From Toxorhynchites rutilus septentrionalis (taxonomy: Eukaryota; Arthropoda; Insecta; Diptera; Culicidae), in assembly GCF_029784135.1 (NCBI RefSeq), contig NC_073745.1, forward strand, positions 277,733,803 to 277,797,802: a stretch of DNA of 64,000 nt, in the 5' to 3' direction. Below are positions 22,085-32,660 of the stretch, piece by piece. Numbering within the stretch: position 1 is the first letter of the stretch; each line of letters opens with the position of its first letter. Made by a program: the position numbers and the translations under genes. The notes beneath the pieces are model-generated. The model was not told the origin of the DNA. It did no database searches and saw only the letters and a list, made by a program, of their open reading frames with translations.

Positions 22085-22634
22085 GTTAGCGAACAAAGCT
22101 GTACTAGTCTCAGAATTTGTATTGATTGAATCAGTCTAATTCATGTAACCAAAAAAAACTAATTGGTAAAATTTGATACCTTTCTAGAAAAAAAAATCAA
22201 TTTATGCTCAAATGAATAACAAACTAGCATGAAACATATTTATTGGAATCTAACAAAACAAGAGGAGTGTTGAAAACGTAACCTACAAGAGTTTTATTTA
22301 ACCATTCGTGATTCGTGTGTGCGTGAGAAATTTAATTAAACTTAAACAAAACAAAAATCTTTACTGTACCTAATCATGGGTTTATCATGTTCAGATAGAA
22401 GAAGAAAAAAAAACATTGAGCCCAAGGAATCAAAAGCAACAAAACGATCCAAAGACAACCACAAAGACTTAGTAAAAATATATACAACATAGTTGAGTGA
22501 AGGTTTTGACTTTGAAATGGCAAACAACTTCGAAATCCCGCATCTATAGAATGATCCCCCCGTAAAGTGGAATTATTTAGGTTGGGAATTGTTCGAAATC
22601 GTTGCGCATAATCAACATAACAGCTACGACAGTT
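21825..22634. other. 3' flank of the unknown gene
   Basis: A T-rich 3' region with no exact AATAAA close to the stop codon. A microsatellite, (AT)n followed by a T-tract, occupies about 22036-22084. The rest, up to the repeat starting at 22635, is AT-rich with no supported feature. Confidence 0.4.
22036..22084. repeat. (AT)n-(T)n microsatellite
   Basis: Alternating AT runs directly into an uninterrupted T-tract of about 26 bases. Such a tract is prone to length variation and assembly error. Confidence 0.9.
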
Positions 22635-23935
22635 GTTTTTGACGTGGGACTACGTCTAACCGGAATATATGGAGGGTAAAATGAAAACCTAAACACAGAA
22701 CATGCAGGAAAAAATTAAAGATTTCGAATGCTTATAGCTCGAACATTTCGTACTGGATAGGAGAGATGTCTGCATCACTTGATAGGGAATATTTCTACGC
22801 ATCTATCGCAACTAACAAAATGTTGTTTTTCATTAGATAAACAATTGAATAACTGTAAAATATTAGGCGTTATCTAAACGCCCTAACTGCATCGTTTTGA
22901 TTGGCCCGATTTACGGTTTCCCTAACACAGCCATCAAAACCAAGCAGCCTTGGGGAAATTGGCATTGCAAATACTTGAAAGTAGGGGGACTTTTGTTCTC
23001 ATCGAAAAATGTTCCCTAACACAGACTTTAAAACCAAGCAGTGAAATCGGCATTGCAAACACACGAAAGAGCCTAGAGGCGAGTGAACTGAAAAGTTTAA
23101 ACCCTCTTGAAGCCAAAAAGAAGAAAAAGAACACACGAAAGTAGGGGGAGCTTTTGTTCCTACCGAAATGTGTTCCCTAATAGAGATTTCTAAACCAAGG
23201 TGCCTGGAGAAATCGGTATTTCAAATTCATGCAAGTCGGGGGTATTTTTGTTCCGACTGGAATGTGTTTCCCTAACACAGACTTCAAATCCATGAAGCGT
23301 GGGAAAATCGGCATTGCGAATTCATACAAATCGGGGGTATTTTTGTTCCGATTGAAATGTGTTTCCCTAACACAGACTTCAAAACCGAGGCTTCTGGGGA
23401 AATCGGCTCTGCAAATAAATGCAAACTGTCCTAACATGATCTTCTAAACTTAGGAACCTGGGAAAATCGTGCAGCCACTAGAAGCGAATGAACTTCCCAG
23501 TTTCAAGCAAATTCGAGATTCGAGAAGTATGTACCCTTTTGGGATGTAAACTTCAGAGGGAAATGTAAAATAAAATAATCGTTTGATAATTTTTTTTGTC
23601 TTTATTGGAAAGATTTTCAGCCTTAGGCTGGTTCATCAAACGTTTGATAATTCTTCCGTACATATATTTTGTTCTAGTCATCATACCAAACGTAAAAGGT
23701 CCGTCATTAAATTTACTTGTAACGAAGAACAATCAATCACAATAAATGAATTGACTTTACACGGCATTTGTTCATTTTTTTCACTCACAGAGCAAATATA
23801 TTGAACTCAATTGAATTTGGAAACTGTTTCATTCAATCAAGAATTTAATCAATACAAACGAATGATTGCTAAGCTAAGGTAGTTCCACGTGAACCTTGCG
23901 GTTATATCATAGATATAACCCACTCATTTTTTGTC
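22635..23935. mobile_element. Composite repeat A1, TTGACGTGGGACTAC ends
   Basis: It starts TTTGACGTGGGACTACGTC and ends near 23885-23935 with GTAGTTCCACGTGAACC, then CTTGCGGTTATATC and its complement GATATAACCCA. The order of parts is: leading 280 bp module (also at 16.7 and 25.7 kb), a 96 bp-unit array, an AAAATCGTG-AGAAGCGAATGAAC block, an AT-rich block, then the end hairpin. A paralogous copy with the same order and orientation lies at 25724-26728. There is no open reading frame with a transposase motif, so it is non-autonomous. Confidence 0.65.
22917..23440. repeat. Array of ~96 bp units
   Basis: Five to six units, each beginning TTCCCTAACACAGACTTCAAA, continue through a GGGGAAATCGGCATTGCAAA block and end with a GTAGGGGG-TTTTGTTC block. 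One unit near 23050-23140 is interrupted by unrelated A-rich sequence. Translation in several frames gives repeated short peptides, a by-product of the tandem structure. Confidence 0.8.
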
Positions 23936-24244
23936 TATTGGAGTAAATTCAACATGTTAGAGGCAAACAATGGAGCTAGTAACAAGTAAGTTTTTTCAAA
24001 ACTCCGCCTGCAAATGACGGACCTCCATAGTAGTATGTACGAAAAAGAACCGGAAACTATTGAGAACCAGAGCAGAGGATCCAAAGCTCCTAAGCAGAAT
24101 GGTTGTAATAGCTGTTATCCATGGTTTTTATTCAAAGAACTAGCGACCCAGTACCATGTTTTCATAAGTTTCCCACGAAGTCAATGGAATAGCTTTGCTT
24201 TTGTATTCGAACAGATTCTCGCAACTTTTTTCTTTTATTTTCTT
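23936..24244. other. Spacer before the polypyrimidine tract
   Basis: A short open frame occurs, but nothing recognisable is encoded. No element boundary was seen. Confidence 0.3.
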
Positions 24245-25155
24245 CAATGTTCTTTTTAACTCCAAATGTCTTTATGTCTCCTTTCTTCTACTCCTTCTCC
24301 GCGTTCAATTGTTGCTCTTTCAACTTTTAATTGTCTACTCTTCATGTTTTTACTCTCTACTCTATGCTTACTGCTCTCTACTCTCTACTCTCAACTCTCA
24401 ACTCTCCCCTCTCTATTCTCTACTCTCTGCTCACTTCATTTCCTACTCTCTACTCTTCATCTTCTACTATCTACTCTCTATTTCTTCTCTTTACTCTTTA
24501 TTCTTCATTTTCTACTATCTACTATCTAATATCTGCTCTATTCTCTTGACTCTCTACTTTCTTCTCTCTTCTCTCTATCTCTGCTTTTCACAATGTACTC
24601 TTCATTTTCTACACTCTACTCTCTTCTCCCTTCTCTTTACTCTCTACTCTTCACTATCTACTCTCTAGTCTCTAATCTCTATTCTTTATTTTCTACTATC
24701 TTCTCTCTACTCTCTACTTTCTACTCTCTACTTTCTATTCTCTACTCTCTTCTCTCTACTATCTACTCTTACCTCTTCTTCCTCTATTCTCTGCTCTCTG
24801 CTCTTTACTCTCCACTCTTTATTTTCTACTATCTACTCCTATTCTCTATTCTCCACTCTCTACTCACTACTCTCTACTATCTATTCTCTGCTCTCTACTC
24901 TCTACTCTCTACTCTCTTCTCTTCTCTTCTCTCTCTATTATCTGCTCTTTGCTCTTTATTCTCCACTCTTTATTTTCTACTATCTTCTCTCTACTTTATA
25001 TTCTCTTTTCTCTACACTTAACTCTATTCTCTTCTCTCTACATTCTCTCCTCTATTTTTTCCTCTCTCTATTCTCTGCTCTCTGCTCTTTACTCTCCACT
25101 CTTCATTTTCTACTATCCACTCTCTACTCTCTTCTCTCTATTCTCTACTCTCTAC
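24245..25155 (+). repeat. 0.9 kb degenerate polypyrimidine tract (CTCTA-type)
   Basis: The plus strand is almost purely C and T with regularly spaced A, built on variants of TACTCTC and CTACTCT. It gives long open frames rich in Ser, Leu, Thr and Tyr on the plus strand; these come from the repeat and are not genes. The strand bias is extreme over about 900 bp and ends sharply at CTCTACCAAGG near 25157. It may form triplex or other non-B DNA. Confidence 0.95.
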
Positions 25156-25723
25156 CAAGGATGCAAAATCTCGAAAGAACATGTTGAAATCGAAAAGCAA
25201 TTTTTATCAGTGCAAAATATCTCGACCGACACTCTTTTCTTCTTTTCATCGCGATGCCGCGGTGCCTATGACTGCTGGCTAACCATCACGTTTGTTTTGA
25301 TATAGTTTTCGTTCCATCGACAGAAATATCCGTTTATTCTCGATGTCTGTGAATGCCCAAGCCGAAAATATCACCTTTCATTGCGTCCTGGTGAAATTTT
25401 TGTTGGTCATACACCCATAAACTCAGCACTCGAATGTGCCGTTGCCCATCGATGTGTGTGCAATAAGCGGCACAAAAATGGGACCGAGGCTAGAAACATA
25501 CCAGGAAAACATACCCACGAACACGCGTTTAAACGTCTGACGCGGTGACACACCCACTCAGATTCGCACACACGCACACTCACATGCACGCACAAACGAA
25601 CACATGCAGACGCGCACACTCTCTCACACAAAAAACACATCGCAGCTGCTCACTCACTCTGTTTGTGTTTACGTCAAGAATACGATCATTTACGACCGCT
25701 CACTACTGTTCGCGACGACCGTG
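25156..25723. other. Spacer with a CA-rich microsatellite
   Basis: Positions 25560-25640 are a degenerate (CA)n / CACGCA tract. The remainder has no supported gene. The open frames that cross it are repeat artefacts. Confidence 0.5.
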
Positions 25724-26728
25724 CATTTGACGTGGGACTACGTCTAACCGGAGTATATGAGGAATAAATGAAAACCTAACCTGAGAACATGCAGAAAAAA
25801 TGAATGATTTCGAATGCTTATAACTCGAACATTTATTAATATATCGGAAAGATGTTTGCATGAATTGATAGGGAATATTTCTACGTGTCTATCACAATTG
25901 ATAAAATGTTATTTCTCATGAGATAAACAATTGAATAACTGTAAAATATCAAGCGTTATCTAAACGCCCTAACTGCCAAGTTTTGATTGGCCCGGTTTAA
26001 GGTTTCCCTAACATAGACTTCAAAATCAATGTACCTTTGGGAATCCGCTTTGCAGATATACATGCAAGTAGGCGATATTTTTGTCCTCACCGAGCTGTGT
26101 TTCCCTAACACGGACTTCCAAATCAATGTGCCTGAGCTTCGAATTCCGCCAATACATGCAAGTCGAGGCTATTTTTGTTCCCACCGAAATGTGTTTCCGT
26201 AAGATGGATTTCAAAACAAAAATTCCTGGGGTAATCCGCTTTGAAAATATATGCAAGCTACGAGTACTTTTGTACTCGCTTGTCTTTGCGCAAACCGGAA
26301 TATGTTTTCCAAAAACGTACTTCTGAACTGAGAAGCCTGAGAAAATCGTCGGTTCAGATACTAGAAGTGAATGAACCTTCGCGGCTCGAGACCTACGTAA
26401 TAATGAGAGATGCAATAATTTCAGAGGAAATGTAAAATACAATGATAGTTTGACAATTCTTCCGTTTCCATATTTTGATAGTCCTAGACATCATATCACA
26501 CGTTAAAGGACGGCCATCAAATTCACTTGTAATGAAGAACATAATCTATTACAATACATGAAGACAACTGTTCAAACCTTTTACCTACAAAGCATTGAAT
26601 TCAATTGAATTCGAGAGTTGTTTCGATCAATCGATAATTTAATCAATACAATACAAATGCTTACTAAGGCAACGGTAGTTCCACGTCAACCTTGCGGTTA
26701 TATCAAAGATATAACCCATACATTTTTT
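25724..26728. mobile_element. Composite repeat A2, paralogue of A1
   Basis: It starts TTTGACGTGGGACTACGTC and ends GTAGTTCCACGTCAACC, then CTTGCGGTTATATC-AAAGATATAACCCA. The inner order matches the copy at 22635-23935: leading module, about four 96 bp units (25988-26340), an AAAATCGTC-AGAAGTGAATGAAC block, an AT-rich block and an end hairpin. Both copies have the same orientation. Flanking sequence differs, which sets the outer limits. Confidence 0.65.
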
Positions 26729-27129
26729 TAGCGTTTTCATTTATAGTGAGAAAAAGATAAACCCCGCAGTGGACATTCTTTACCGTGCAACTCATGGGAC
26801 TTCAATGAATGATTCAAATAATCAAGACTTTTCCGGTTCCGGCAGCCTCTCTCTGATGGAAAAAAACCTTTATAGAGATTGACTCTATGAGTATAGAAGA
26901 GGATGTGGTTCCCAGTATATCCTCGGGAAATGATACGAAACTGGTAGACGCAAAAATATACCGCCTCCAGAAATTTTTCAAGCCTGTTTCCCACAAAACG
27001 CAATATTCAACGACTCTTATACCTAAAATGGCAACTGTGTAATGTGCTATTTATAGATACGACAAAAAGGTGTGATATGTACACGATTAAGATCCGGCTC
27101 TGTTACAGCTAAAATGCTAAGTCTAAATA
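26729..27129. other. Intergenic, no gene recognised
   Basis: The minus-strand open frame at 26737-27003 has no recognisable domain. Nothing else was supported. Confidence 0.3.
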
Positions 27130-27825
27130 AAATAAACAAATGGAAAAAGTCACAGGAGGGTTGTGTCCAAGACACGACCACAAAGCTGACGTAGGATTCC
27201 GATAGGCTATCTGCTGCATGCTAATTTTTGATACGTTTGAAGAATTACATTGTTAAACTCTTCGATAATGATTTGGGTCCGTTTTGTCTGGTTGTTAGGT
27301 ATTGTTTGCAGGGCACGGCATAGTCATAGTCAACTGAGGATAGTCGGCTGACTAACCGACTGACAATATCCGTAGTCAGTTAGTAATGGCCTTTGGCTTC
27401 TTCACGCATTTTTTCCGCCAAAACGACTGAACAGTCAGTCGGGTGTTTAGTCGCTATCTCCCTCTACCGACTCGTCTATATCATTTCATTCTTCCCAGTC
27501 AAATTGTCTTCATTGCATTTTGAAGTGACTACCCCCAAAACGAATTCGTTCCTCTCTCTCTTTCCCGTGTATCTTTATGCATGCATCGATGTTTGAGTTC
27601 ACCGTGGTTTGACAAACGCTACAGGTGAACAAGATCTTTTGTATCGTACACGAAAATTACTCACACGTATAAAATAGCGTACTGTGTGTGAGCTATTTTG
27701 TACACCTAATACTAACTAATACTAATGCGAGGACCTTTATAGCATACTTGATAAATGTCTAAGATAGTTGGTTTGAGTTCACGATGGGTAGAAAATAAAC
27801 CGTCCATTGATGGGGTAACTACTTT

Positions 27826-28110
27826 TTGACGTAGGACTACGTCTTTCATTTCTATACCGGGGTGTAAAACCAAAATTTCGAGAACGAAAGCGTTACGCTG
27901 GAGACCGAGATTTTGAGCGTTAATAGCTCTTAAACAACTGAACGAAATGGTATGATAAACACTTCATTTGAAAGATAAAATGTCTACGCGTCATATACTT
28001 GTTACTTTTTGATCCAAAAACTTGTTTCAATAGTCTTAAAATTGCTTTCAAAACAGGCTATTGAAATCACCAATCGGTATATAAGCGAGCGCCGCTCGTA
28101 AACCCACTCA
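27826..28110 (+). repeat. GACGTAGGAC-led module with CCAAT and TATA boxes
   Basis: It starts TTTTTGACGTAGGACTACG and runs through TCTATACCGGGGTGTAAAA, a GCGTTACGCTGGAGACCGAG block and CACCAATCGGTATATAAGCG. Copies lie at 39.8-40.06 kb (inverted) and 40.07-40.31 kb. The CCAAT-TATATAAG arrangement is a plausible RNA polymerase II core promoter. In this copy a SINE is inserted next to the initiator. Confidence 0.6.
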
Positions 28111-28112
28111 GT

Positions 28113-28264
28113 GGAGGCGATCTGGCGTAGCGGTAACATCCATACCTCTCACGCAGAGATCACGAGTTCAATTCTCACTCCCGACATTCTTCCAAAAAAA
28201 TGGAAGTAAAAGTGAAGAACCAGCCGAATTGTGTTGAAAATCACTATAATAAAGAAAAAAAAAA
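28113..28264 (+). mobile_element. tRNA-derived SINE with poly(A) tail and 13 bp target duplication
   Basis: The head reads GGCGATCTGGCGTAGCGGTA, an A-box-like region, followed by GATCACGAGTTCAATTCTCA, a B-box-like region, then a non-tRNA body and an A-rich tail. AAACCCACTCAGT is repeated exactly on both sides (28100-28112 and 28265-28277). The empty site is visible in the paralogous module at about 40299-40311. Structure and tail indicate LINE-mediated insertion; it resembles the tRNA-related SINEs of Aedes, though the family name is not assigned. Confidence 0.85.
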
Positions 28265-28277
28265 AAACCCACTCAGT

Positions 28278-29389
28278 TATGATTGAACAGCGATTGGAGC
28301 ATGTTGTCGCTGTTGTTGTGAAGCTAATTTCGTTTATCATGAAAACGCTGATGAACGGTGTCACCAAGAGCCTGTTTGTGCACCTAAGGCCAAAAGGGAA
28401 TCCATCAGGAGGAGAGTGATGCCACGGTTCCGCTTGAAACATCGGAGCAGCCGCCACACACATACACACATACACGCGCGGAATTCTCGTTGCTATCATC
28501 GTTGCTGAAAAATAATCTGCCAGTTCCCCTGGGAATTGAAAAATACATTCATGCGAAAGAGTTTATTTTAATGTTTTCTATCCATATAACACTGCAACCA
28601 AATACATTTGGTTTTGTTATTTTTCAATCAATCGCAATTAACAGGAAAGCTTCTGAATATTTTTTTTCCCCATCAGTGGAAATTTTCGTATCCAATATTG
28701 GATGCATAACAAGAAAAACGGAAAATGTTTCACATCGCGAAAATCAAGTCATTTTCGAGCGATTATTTGCTTTCTACTCATATAATGCTGCGACCAAATA
28801 CATTTCGTTTTGGATTTTTTCAATCAAGTGCGATCAACGTAAGACCATGTCTTTCGGCAATTTATTAGAGGTGCAATGAATCTTAAAGAATTCCCGCTCT
28901 ACGCGCACTGGCAAACAATGTTTACTCAACAATTTCTCAAACGAGAAATGGGTGTTGTGAGAAAGGATTAGCGAACGCGAAAACGACAAACGGGAGAAAG
29001 ATACGTTTAGAGGTTGAAGGAAATTGGCAGAAAACTTCTTCATTCTATCATTCAAATAATGTGATTCATACCACATCGTTTTGCCAGAAAGAGATTATTA
29101 ATGTTCAAAGGAGGAATCGAGTTCTCCGAGGAAATTACCCAGCGCAAATTAGAGTCGACTATCGATCGCGGCATTCGTACACAAATAATTTTATAATGCA
29201 GTTTCACCAAAGTGATTTCTTCGGATATATTCACTACATCATGTCATGTATTTCATATTCTTCATTAAGAAATCCATATCCATGGCACCTATCGGTAACG
29301 AATTATTATCGAAACCACGATTTTCGCTAAATGCTCCTTTCAGTTCGGCCTGTAAAAAACTTTTCTGTACTCTAATCCATCAAATTTGG
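28278..29389. repeat. Interior repeat modules of the 5.7 kb element
   Basis: This contains the module downstream of the TATA promoter (CATGTTGTCGCTGTTG, a CATCAGGAGGAGAGTGATGCC block), then the recurrent GCTGAAAAATAATCTGCC / TTTATTTTAATGTTTTCTA module at about 28495-28710. From about 29200 it becomes the outer left arm of the H3 palindrome. No protein is supported. Confidence 0.5.
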
Positions 29390-29778
29390 AGCCCTGAAAA
29401 GGGCCGTTGATTATATGCTAAGCTAATATAGCACGCTCTCCTCGGATACGATGGGCCAGCTGGATGTCCTTGGGCATGATGTGACGCGTTTTGCATGGAT
29501 AGCACACAAATTGGTATCTTCGAATAAGCCTCCTGCAGCGTCATAGCCGCGGAACTTTGGAAGCGCAAGTCGGTTTTGAAGTCCTGAGCAATTCCACGAT
29601 CCAAATGCTGCAAAGGTAGCTGCGGATCAGCAATTCGGTCGACTTCTGATAACGATGAATTTCACGCAAAGTTCCCGGTCGATAGCGATGTGGCTTCTCC
29701 ACCTATCCTGCTACTGGTGCGCTTATCCGAGCTGACTTCGTGTGCCTTACCACCGAATGACTAACGAGCTGTCTGCGA
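29390..29778 (-). pseudogene. Histone H3 pseudogene 1 (minus)
   Basis: On the minus strand this reads the H3 segment corresponding to [20 protein letters not shown] and [15 protein letters not shown] motifs, with substitutions, a deletion after QEA and a frameshift before the C-terminal CAIHAKRV and IQLARRIRGERA region. Near the N-terminus TAG replaces the AAG codon after TAR. A histone stem-loop, GGCCCTTTTCAGGGCT on the minus strand, closes the unit at 29390-29405. It is the mirror image of the plus-strand copy at 30028-30430 and shares its defects, so the two arose by duplication of one already broken copy. Confidence 0.85.
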
Positions 29779-30027
29779 AAGACTAACGAGCTCGAGTCCT
29801 CACGGTGCGAGAGTAGAGTAAGAAATGAACGAAAGCAAAGGAAGCGTCATTTTATAAACCATAAAAGTATAGAATCTAAATCCCACCCTTATTATATTCG
29901 TGAGTATACAGTAAGCTTATATAATAAAGAGGGTGGGGTTTACATTCGATTCTTTTATGTTTTATAAAATGACACTTCCCTTGCTTTCGTTCATTTCTTA
30001 CTCTACTCTCGCACCGTGAGGACTCGT

Positions 30028-30430
30028 TTCATCGGGACTAAGCAGACAGCTCGTTAGTCCTTCGGTGATAAGGCACCACGAAAGCAGCTCGGATAAGCGC
30101 ACCAGTAGCAGGATAGGTGGAGAAGCCACATCGCTATCGACCGGGAACTTCGCATGAAATTCGTCGCTATCAGAAGTCGACCGAATTGCTGATCCGCAAG
30201 CTACCTTTGCAGCATTTGGTTCGTGGAATTGCTCAGGACTTCAAAACCGACTTGCGCTTCCAAAGTTCCGCGGTTATGACGCTGCAGGAGGCTTATTCGA
30301 AGATACCAATTTGTGTGCTATCCATGCAAAACGCGTCATATCATGCCCAAGGACATCCAGCTGGCCCATCGTATCCGAGGAGAGCGTGCTATATTAGCTT
30401 AGCATATAATCAACAGCCCTTTTCAGGGCT
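30028..30430 (+). pseudogene. Histone H3 pseudogene 2 (plus)
   Basis: The first codon has decayed; GTKQTAR follows, then TAG for the next Lys. The frame continues GDKAPRKQL, loses about 10 residues, then gives APVAG, a stop, [11 protein letters not shown] and a good run through the H3 core ([31 protein letters not shown]). About 19 nt are missing in the LVGLFED region, shifting the frame. [13 protein letters not shown] and [16 protein letters not shown] are readable in other frames. TATAAA at 29963-29968 precedes it, and a stem-loop AGCCCTTTTCAGGGCT at 30415-30430 ends it. It is not a working H3. Confidence 0.9.
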
Positions 30431-30435
30431 CCAAA

Positions 30436-30914
30436 TTTGATGGATTAGAGTTCAGAAAAGTTTTTTACAGGCCGAACTGAAAGGAGCATTTAGCGAAAAT
30501 CGCGGTGTCGATGATAATTCGATACCGATAGGTGCCATGGATATGGATTTCATAATGAAGAATATGAAATACATGACATGATGTAGTGAATATATCCCCA
30601 TATCGAAGAAATCACTTTGATGAAACTGTTTACCGTTTGTCGTTTTTAAGTGTTGGGTAAGGGCACTATTTTTGCTGAGTAAATTCCAAGAAAAAATCCA
30701 TTACTTCTTTAAGCGTGATTCATTCTGCTTCGGATCAACGGAACCAGTGATAATCATTTCATACAAAAGATAAAATGTCCAAGAGTTATATGATTGCTAT
30801 TTATTGAGTCGGAAAATTGTTTCAATAGCTTAATGATAGCTTCGAAAACAGGTTATAAAATGACGCTTCCTTTGCTTTCGTGCATTTCTTACTCTACTGT
30901 CGCACCGTGACGAC
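30436..30914. repeat. H3 flank and second promoter copy
   Basis: To about 30635 this is the right arm of the palindrome. Then 30640-30850 is a diverged copy of the GATAAAATGTC / TTGTTTCAATAG module, and TATAAA at 30854-30859 with a CTTTGCTTTCGTGCATTTC leader precedes the third H3 copy. Confidence 0.55.
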
Positions 30915-31306
30915 TCGTTTGTTTGGGACCAAGCAGATAGCAGGTTAGTCTTTCAGTGGTAAGGCACACGAAGCGCACCAGCCGCAGGATAGGTGAAGAA
31001 GCCACATCGCTATCGACCGGGAACTTTGCGTGAAATTCATCGCTATCGGAAGTCGGCCGAATTGCTGATCCGCAAGCTACCTTTGCAGCTTTTGGTTCAT
31101 GGAATTGCTCAGGACTTCAAAACCGACTTGCGCTTCCAAAGTTCCGCGGTTATGACGCTGCAGGAGGCTTATTCGAAGATACAAATTTGTGTGCTATCCA
31201 CGTAAAACGCGTCACATCATGCCCAAGGACATTCAGCTGGCCCGTCGAATCCAAGGAGAGGATGCTATATTAGCTTAGCATATAATCAACAGCCCTTTTC
31301 AGGGCT
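30915..31306 (+). pseudogene. Histone H3 pseudogene 3 (plus)
   Basis: It has the same defects as the copy at 30028 (stop after the TAR region, deletion after QEA with frameshift) plus an extra deletion in the N-terminal tail, where KAHEAHQPQ-like sequence replaces the KAPRKQL to KSAP stretch. The core is readable as [24 protein letters not shown] and DLRFQSSAV. It ends in the stem-loop AGCCCTTTTCAGGGCT at 31291-31306. Shared lesions show that all three H3 copies descend from one dead gene amplified within the element. Confidence 0.88.
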
Positions 31307-32660
31307 CCAAATTTGATGGATTAGAGTTCAGAAAAGTTTTTTGCAGGCCAAACTGAAATGAAAATTTTCGTTTGGATGCCATACAGCATCGAGAAAATTC
31401 CGGAAAGATCTAATCGTTGCTGAAAAATAATCTGCCAGTTCCCTGGGAATTGAAGAATACATCCATGCGAAAGAGTTTATTTTAATGTTTTCTAATTATA
31501 TGGCGAACACAGCGACCAAATACATTTGATTTCGTAATTTTTCAATCAAGTGTAATTAGCTGGAAAGCTTCTGAAGATTATTCTTTCTCATCAGTAGGAT
31601 ATTTTCGTATCCAATAATGGATGCATAACATGAAAAACGGAAAATGTTTCGTATCGCCAAAATTATATAATTTTCAATCGATTATTGCTCAGTCGCCGAA
31701 ATTTTCATACTCAGAGAGTTCATTCTCCTCTAGTTTGCCTTCCAAATTGCCATCGTAAACCACACCTTCTCTCGATTTAATCACGCACGGAAAGCATACT
31801 GAAATGATATTGTGGTGGTGAAACCGATTCCTTTTTCGTGAGGCGTCGTGCACAAATTACGTAACGCGATAAGGGGGGAGGGGTTAGATGTTGCGTTACT
31901 TTCTGTTTATTAGAGATAGGAAATTGCGTTACGAAAGGGGGGGGAGGTTCAAAATCCGGATTTTTGCGTTACGTAATTTGTGCACGACGCCTGAGGACAT
32001 CAACAAGACAACATCGTTACTGAACGAGCTGAACGGCGAGGGATCAAGGTATTCATTACCTGGCTTGACCTGACCTGAAATGCAATCAGTTTGTTTTAAC
32101 TGTGAGGGAGCGCAGAAAACCCGATCGATCAGAAGGAGAAGAGAAGGTGACCAAGAGAGTATCAGCATCGAAATACGGTTCCTCGGGAAGACATAGAAGC
32201 AGCCGCCACACACACACACACACATACACGCGCGCAACTCTTTTCGTTTGCTGGTTATCGAGAGGAAACCTGGAAAGAAATGATCGTTGCTGAAAAATAA
32301 TCTGCCAGTTCCCCTTGGAATTGAAAATTACATTCAAGCGAGTTTATTTTAATGTTTTCTATCCATATAATACTGCAACCACATACATTTGGTTTTGTGA
32401 TTTGTCAATCAAGTGCAGTTAACAGGAAAGCTTCTGAAGATTATTCTTCAGAACAAGGTTTTTTGTATCCAATATTGGATGCATAAAACCTTGAGTCTTC
32501 AAAGTAACACTCTCGTTTTTGAAGTCACCCAAATATTTATTTATTCATTCATTCAGGATGGATTTAGATTCAACTTCAAACAAATGATCTCTAAATCAAC
32601 GATAATCCTACGTCACCCTTGCGGTTATACCATAGATATAACCCACTTCCTGTTTTTGCA
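31307..32660. repeat. Repeat modules right of the H3 copies
   Basis: This includes the AAAATAATCTGCCAGTTCC / TTTATTTTAATGTTTTCTA module at about 31418-31630 and again at 32285-32490, a GGACATCAACAAGACAACAT block (paralogue at 40.93 kb) and, at 32580-32655, the module end ATCAACGATAATCCTACGTC, then CTTGCGGTTATACC and its complement, then CACTTCCTG. The same end closes the 3.2 kb inverted repeat at 41.63 kb. Confidence 0.6.
31842..31991. mobile_element. 150 bp MITE with 26 bp inverted ends, TGA target duplication
   Basis: The ends are GGCGTCGTGCACAAATTACG and its reverse complement, followed inward by TAACGC. TGA flanks both sides (31839-31841 and 31992-31994). The paralogous module at about 40926-40945 shows the empty site with a single TGA. 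A 3 bp duplication suggests the PIF/Harbinger type, though TGA is not the standard TWA target. Confidence 0.85.

Larger units (their letters stand above)
29200..30635. repeat. 1.4 kb palindrome: two H3 pseudogenes head to head
   Basis: The arms, about 29200-29880 and 29945-30635, are inverted copies. Each includes, from the centre outward, a TATAAAATGAC-type promoter, an H3 pseudogene, its 3' stem-loop and about 200 bp of 3' flank with the GGTGCCATGGATATGG-like block. The centre (about 29885-29940) holds complementary CCCACCCT and AGGGTGGG runs. Divergent sharing of a promoter region is usual for histone pairs, but H3-H3 as a palindrome is not the usual arrangement. Confidence 0.8.

Noticed and set aside
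24195..25305. Long Ser/Leu/Tyr-rich open frames
   Set aside because: They are translations of the CTCTA polypyrimidine repeat; several frames of the same strand are open at once and none has a domain.
28149..28210. A tRNA gene at the tRNA-like segment
   Set aside because: The A and B boxes are followed by a non-tRNA body and poly(A) tail with a 13 bp target duplication, so it is a SINE.
29380..31205. Open frames rich in H3 peptides considered as functional histone genes
   Set aside because: All three copies lack an intact start region, carry stops in the tail and share a frame-shifting deletion in the histone fold.
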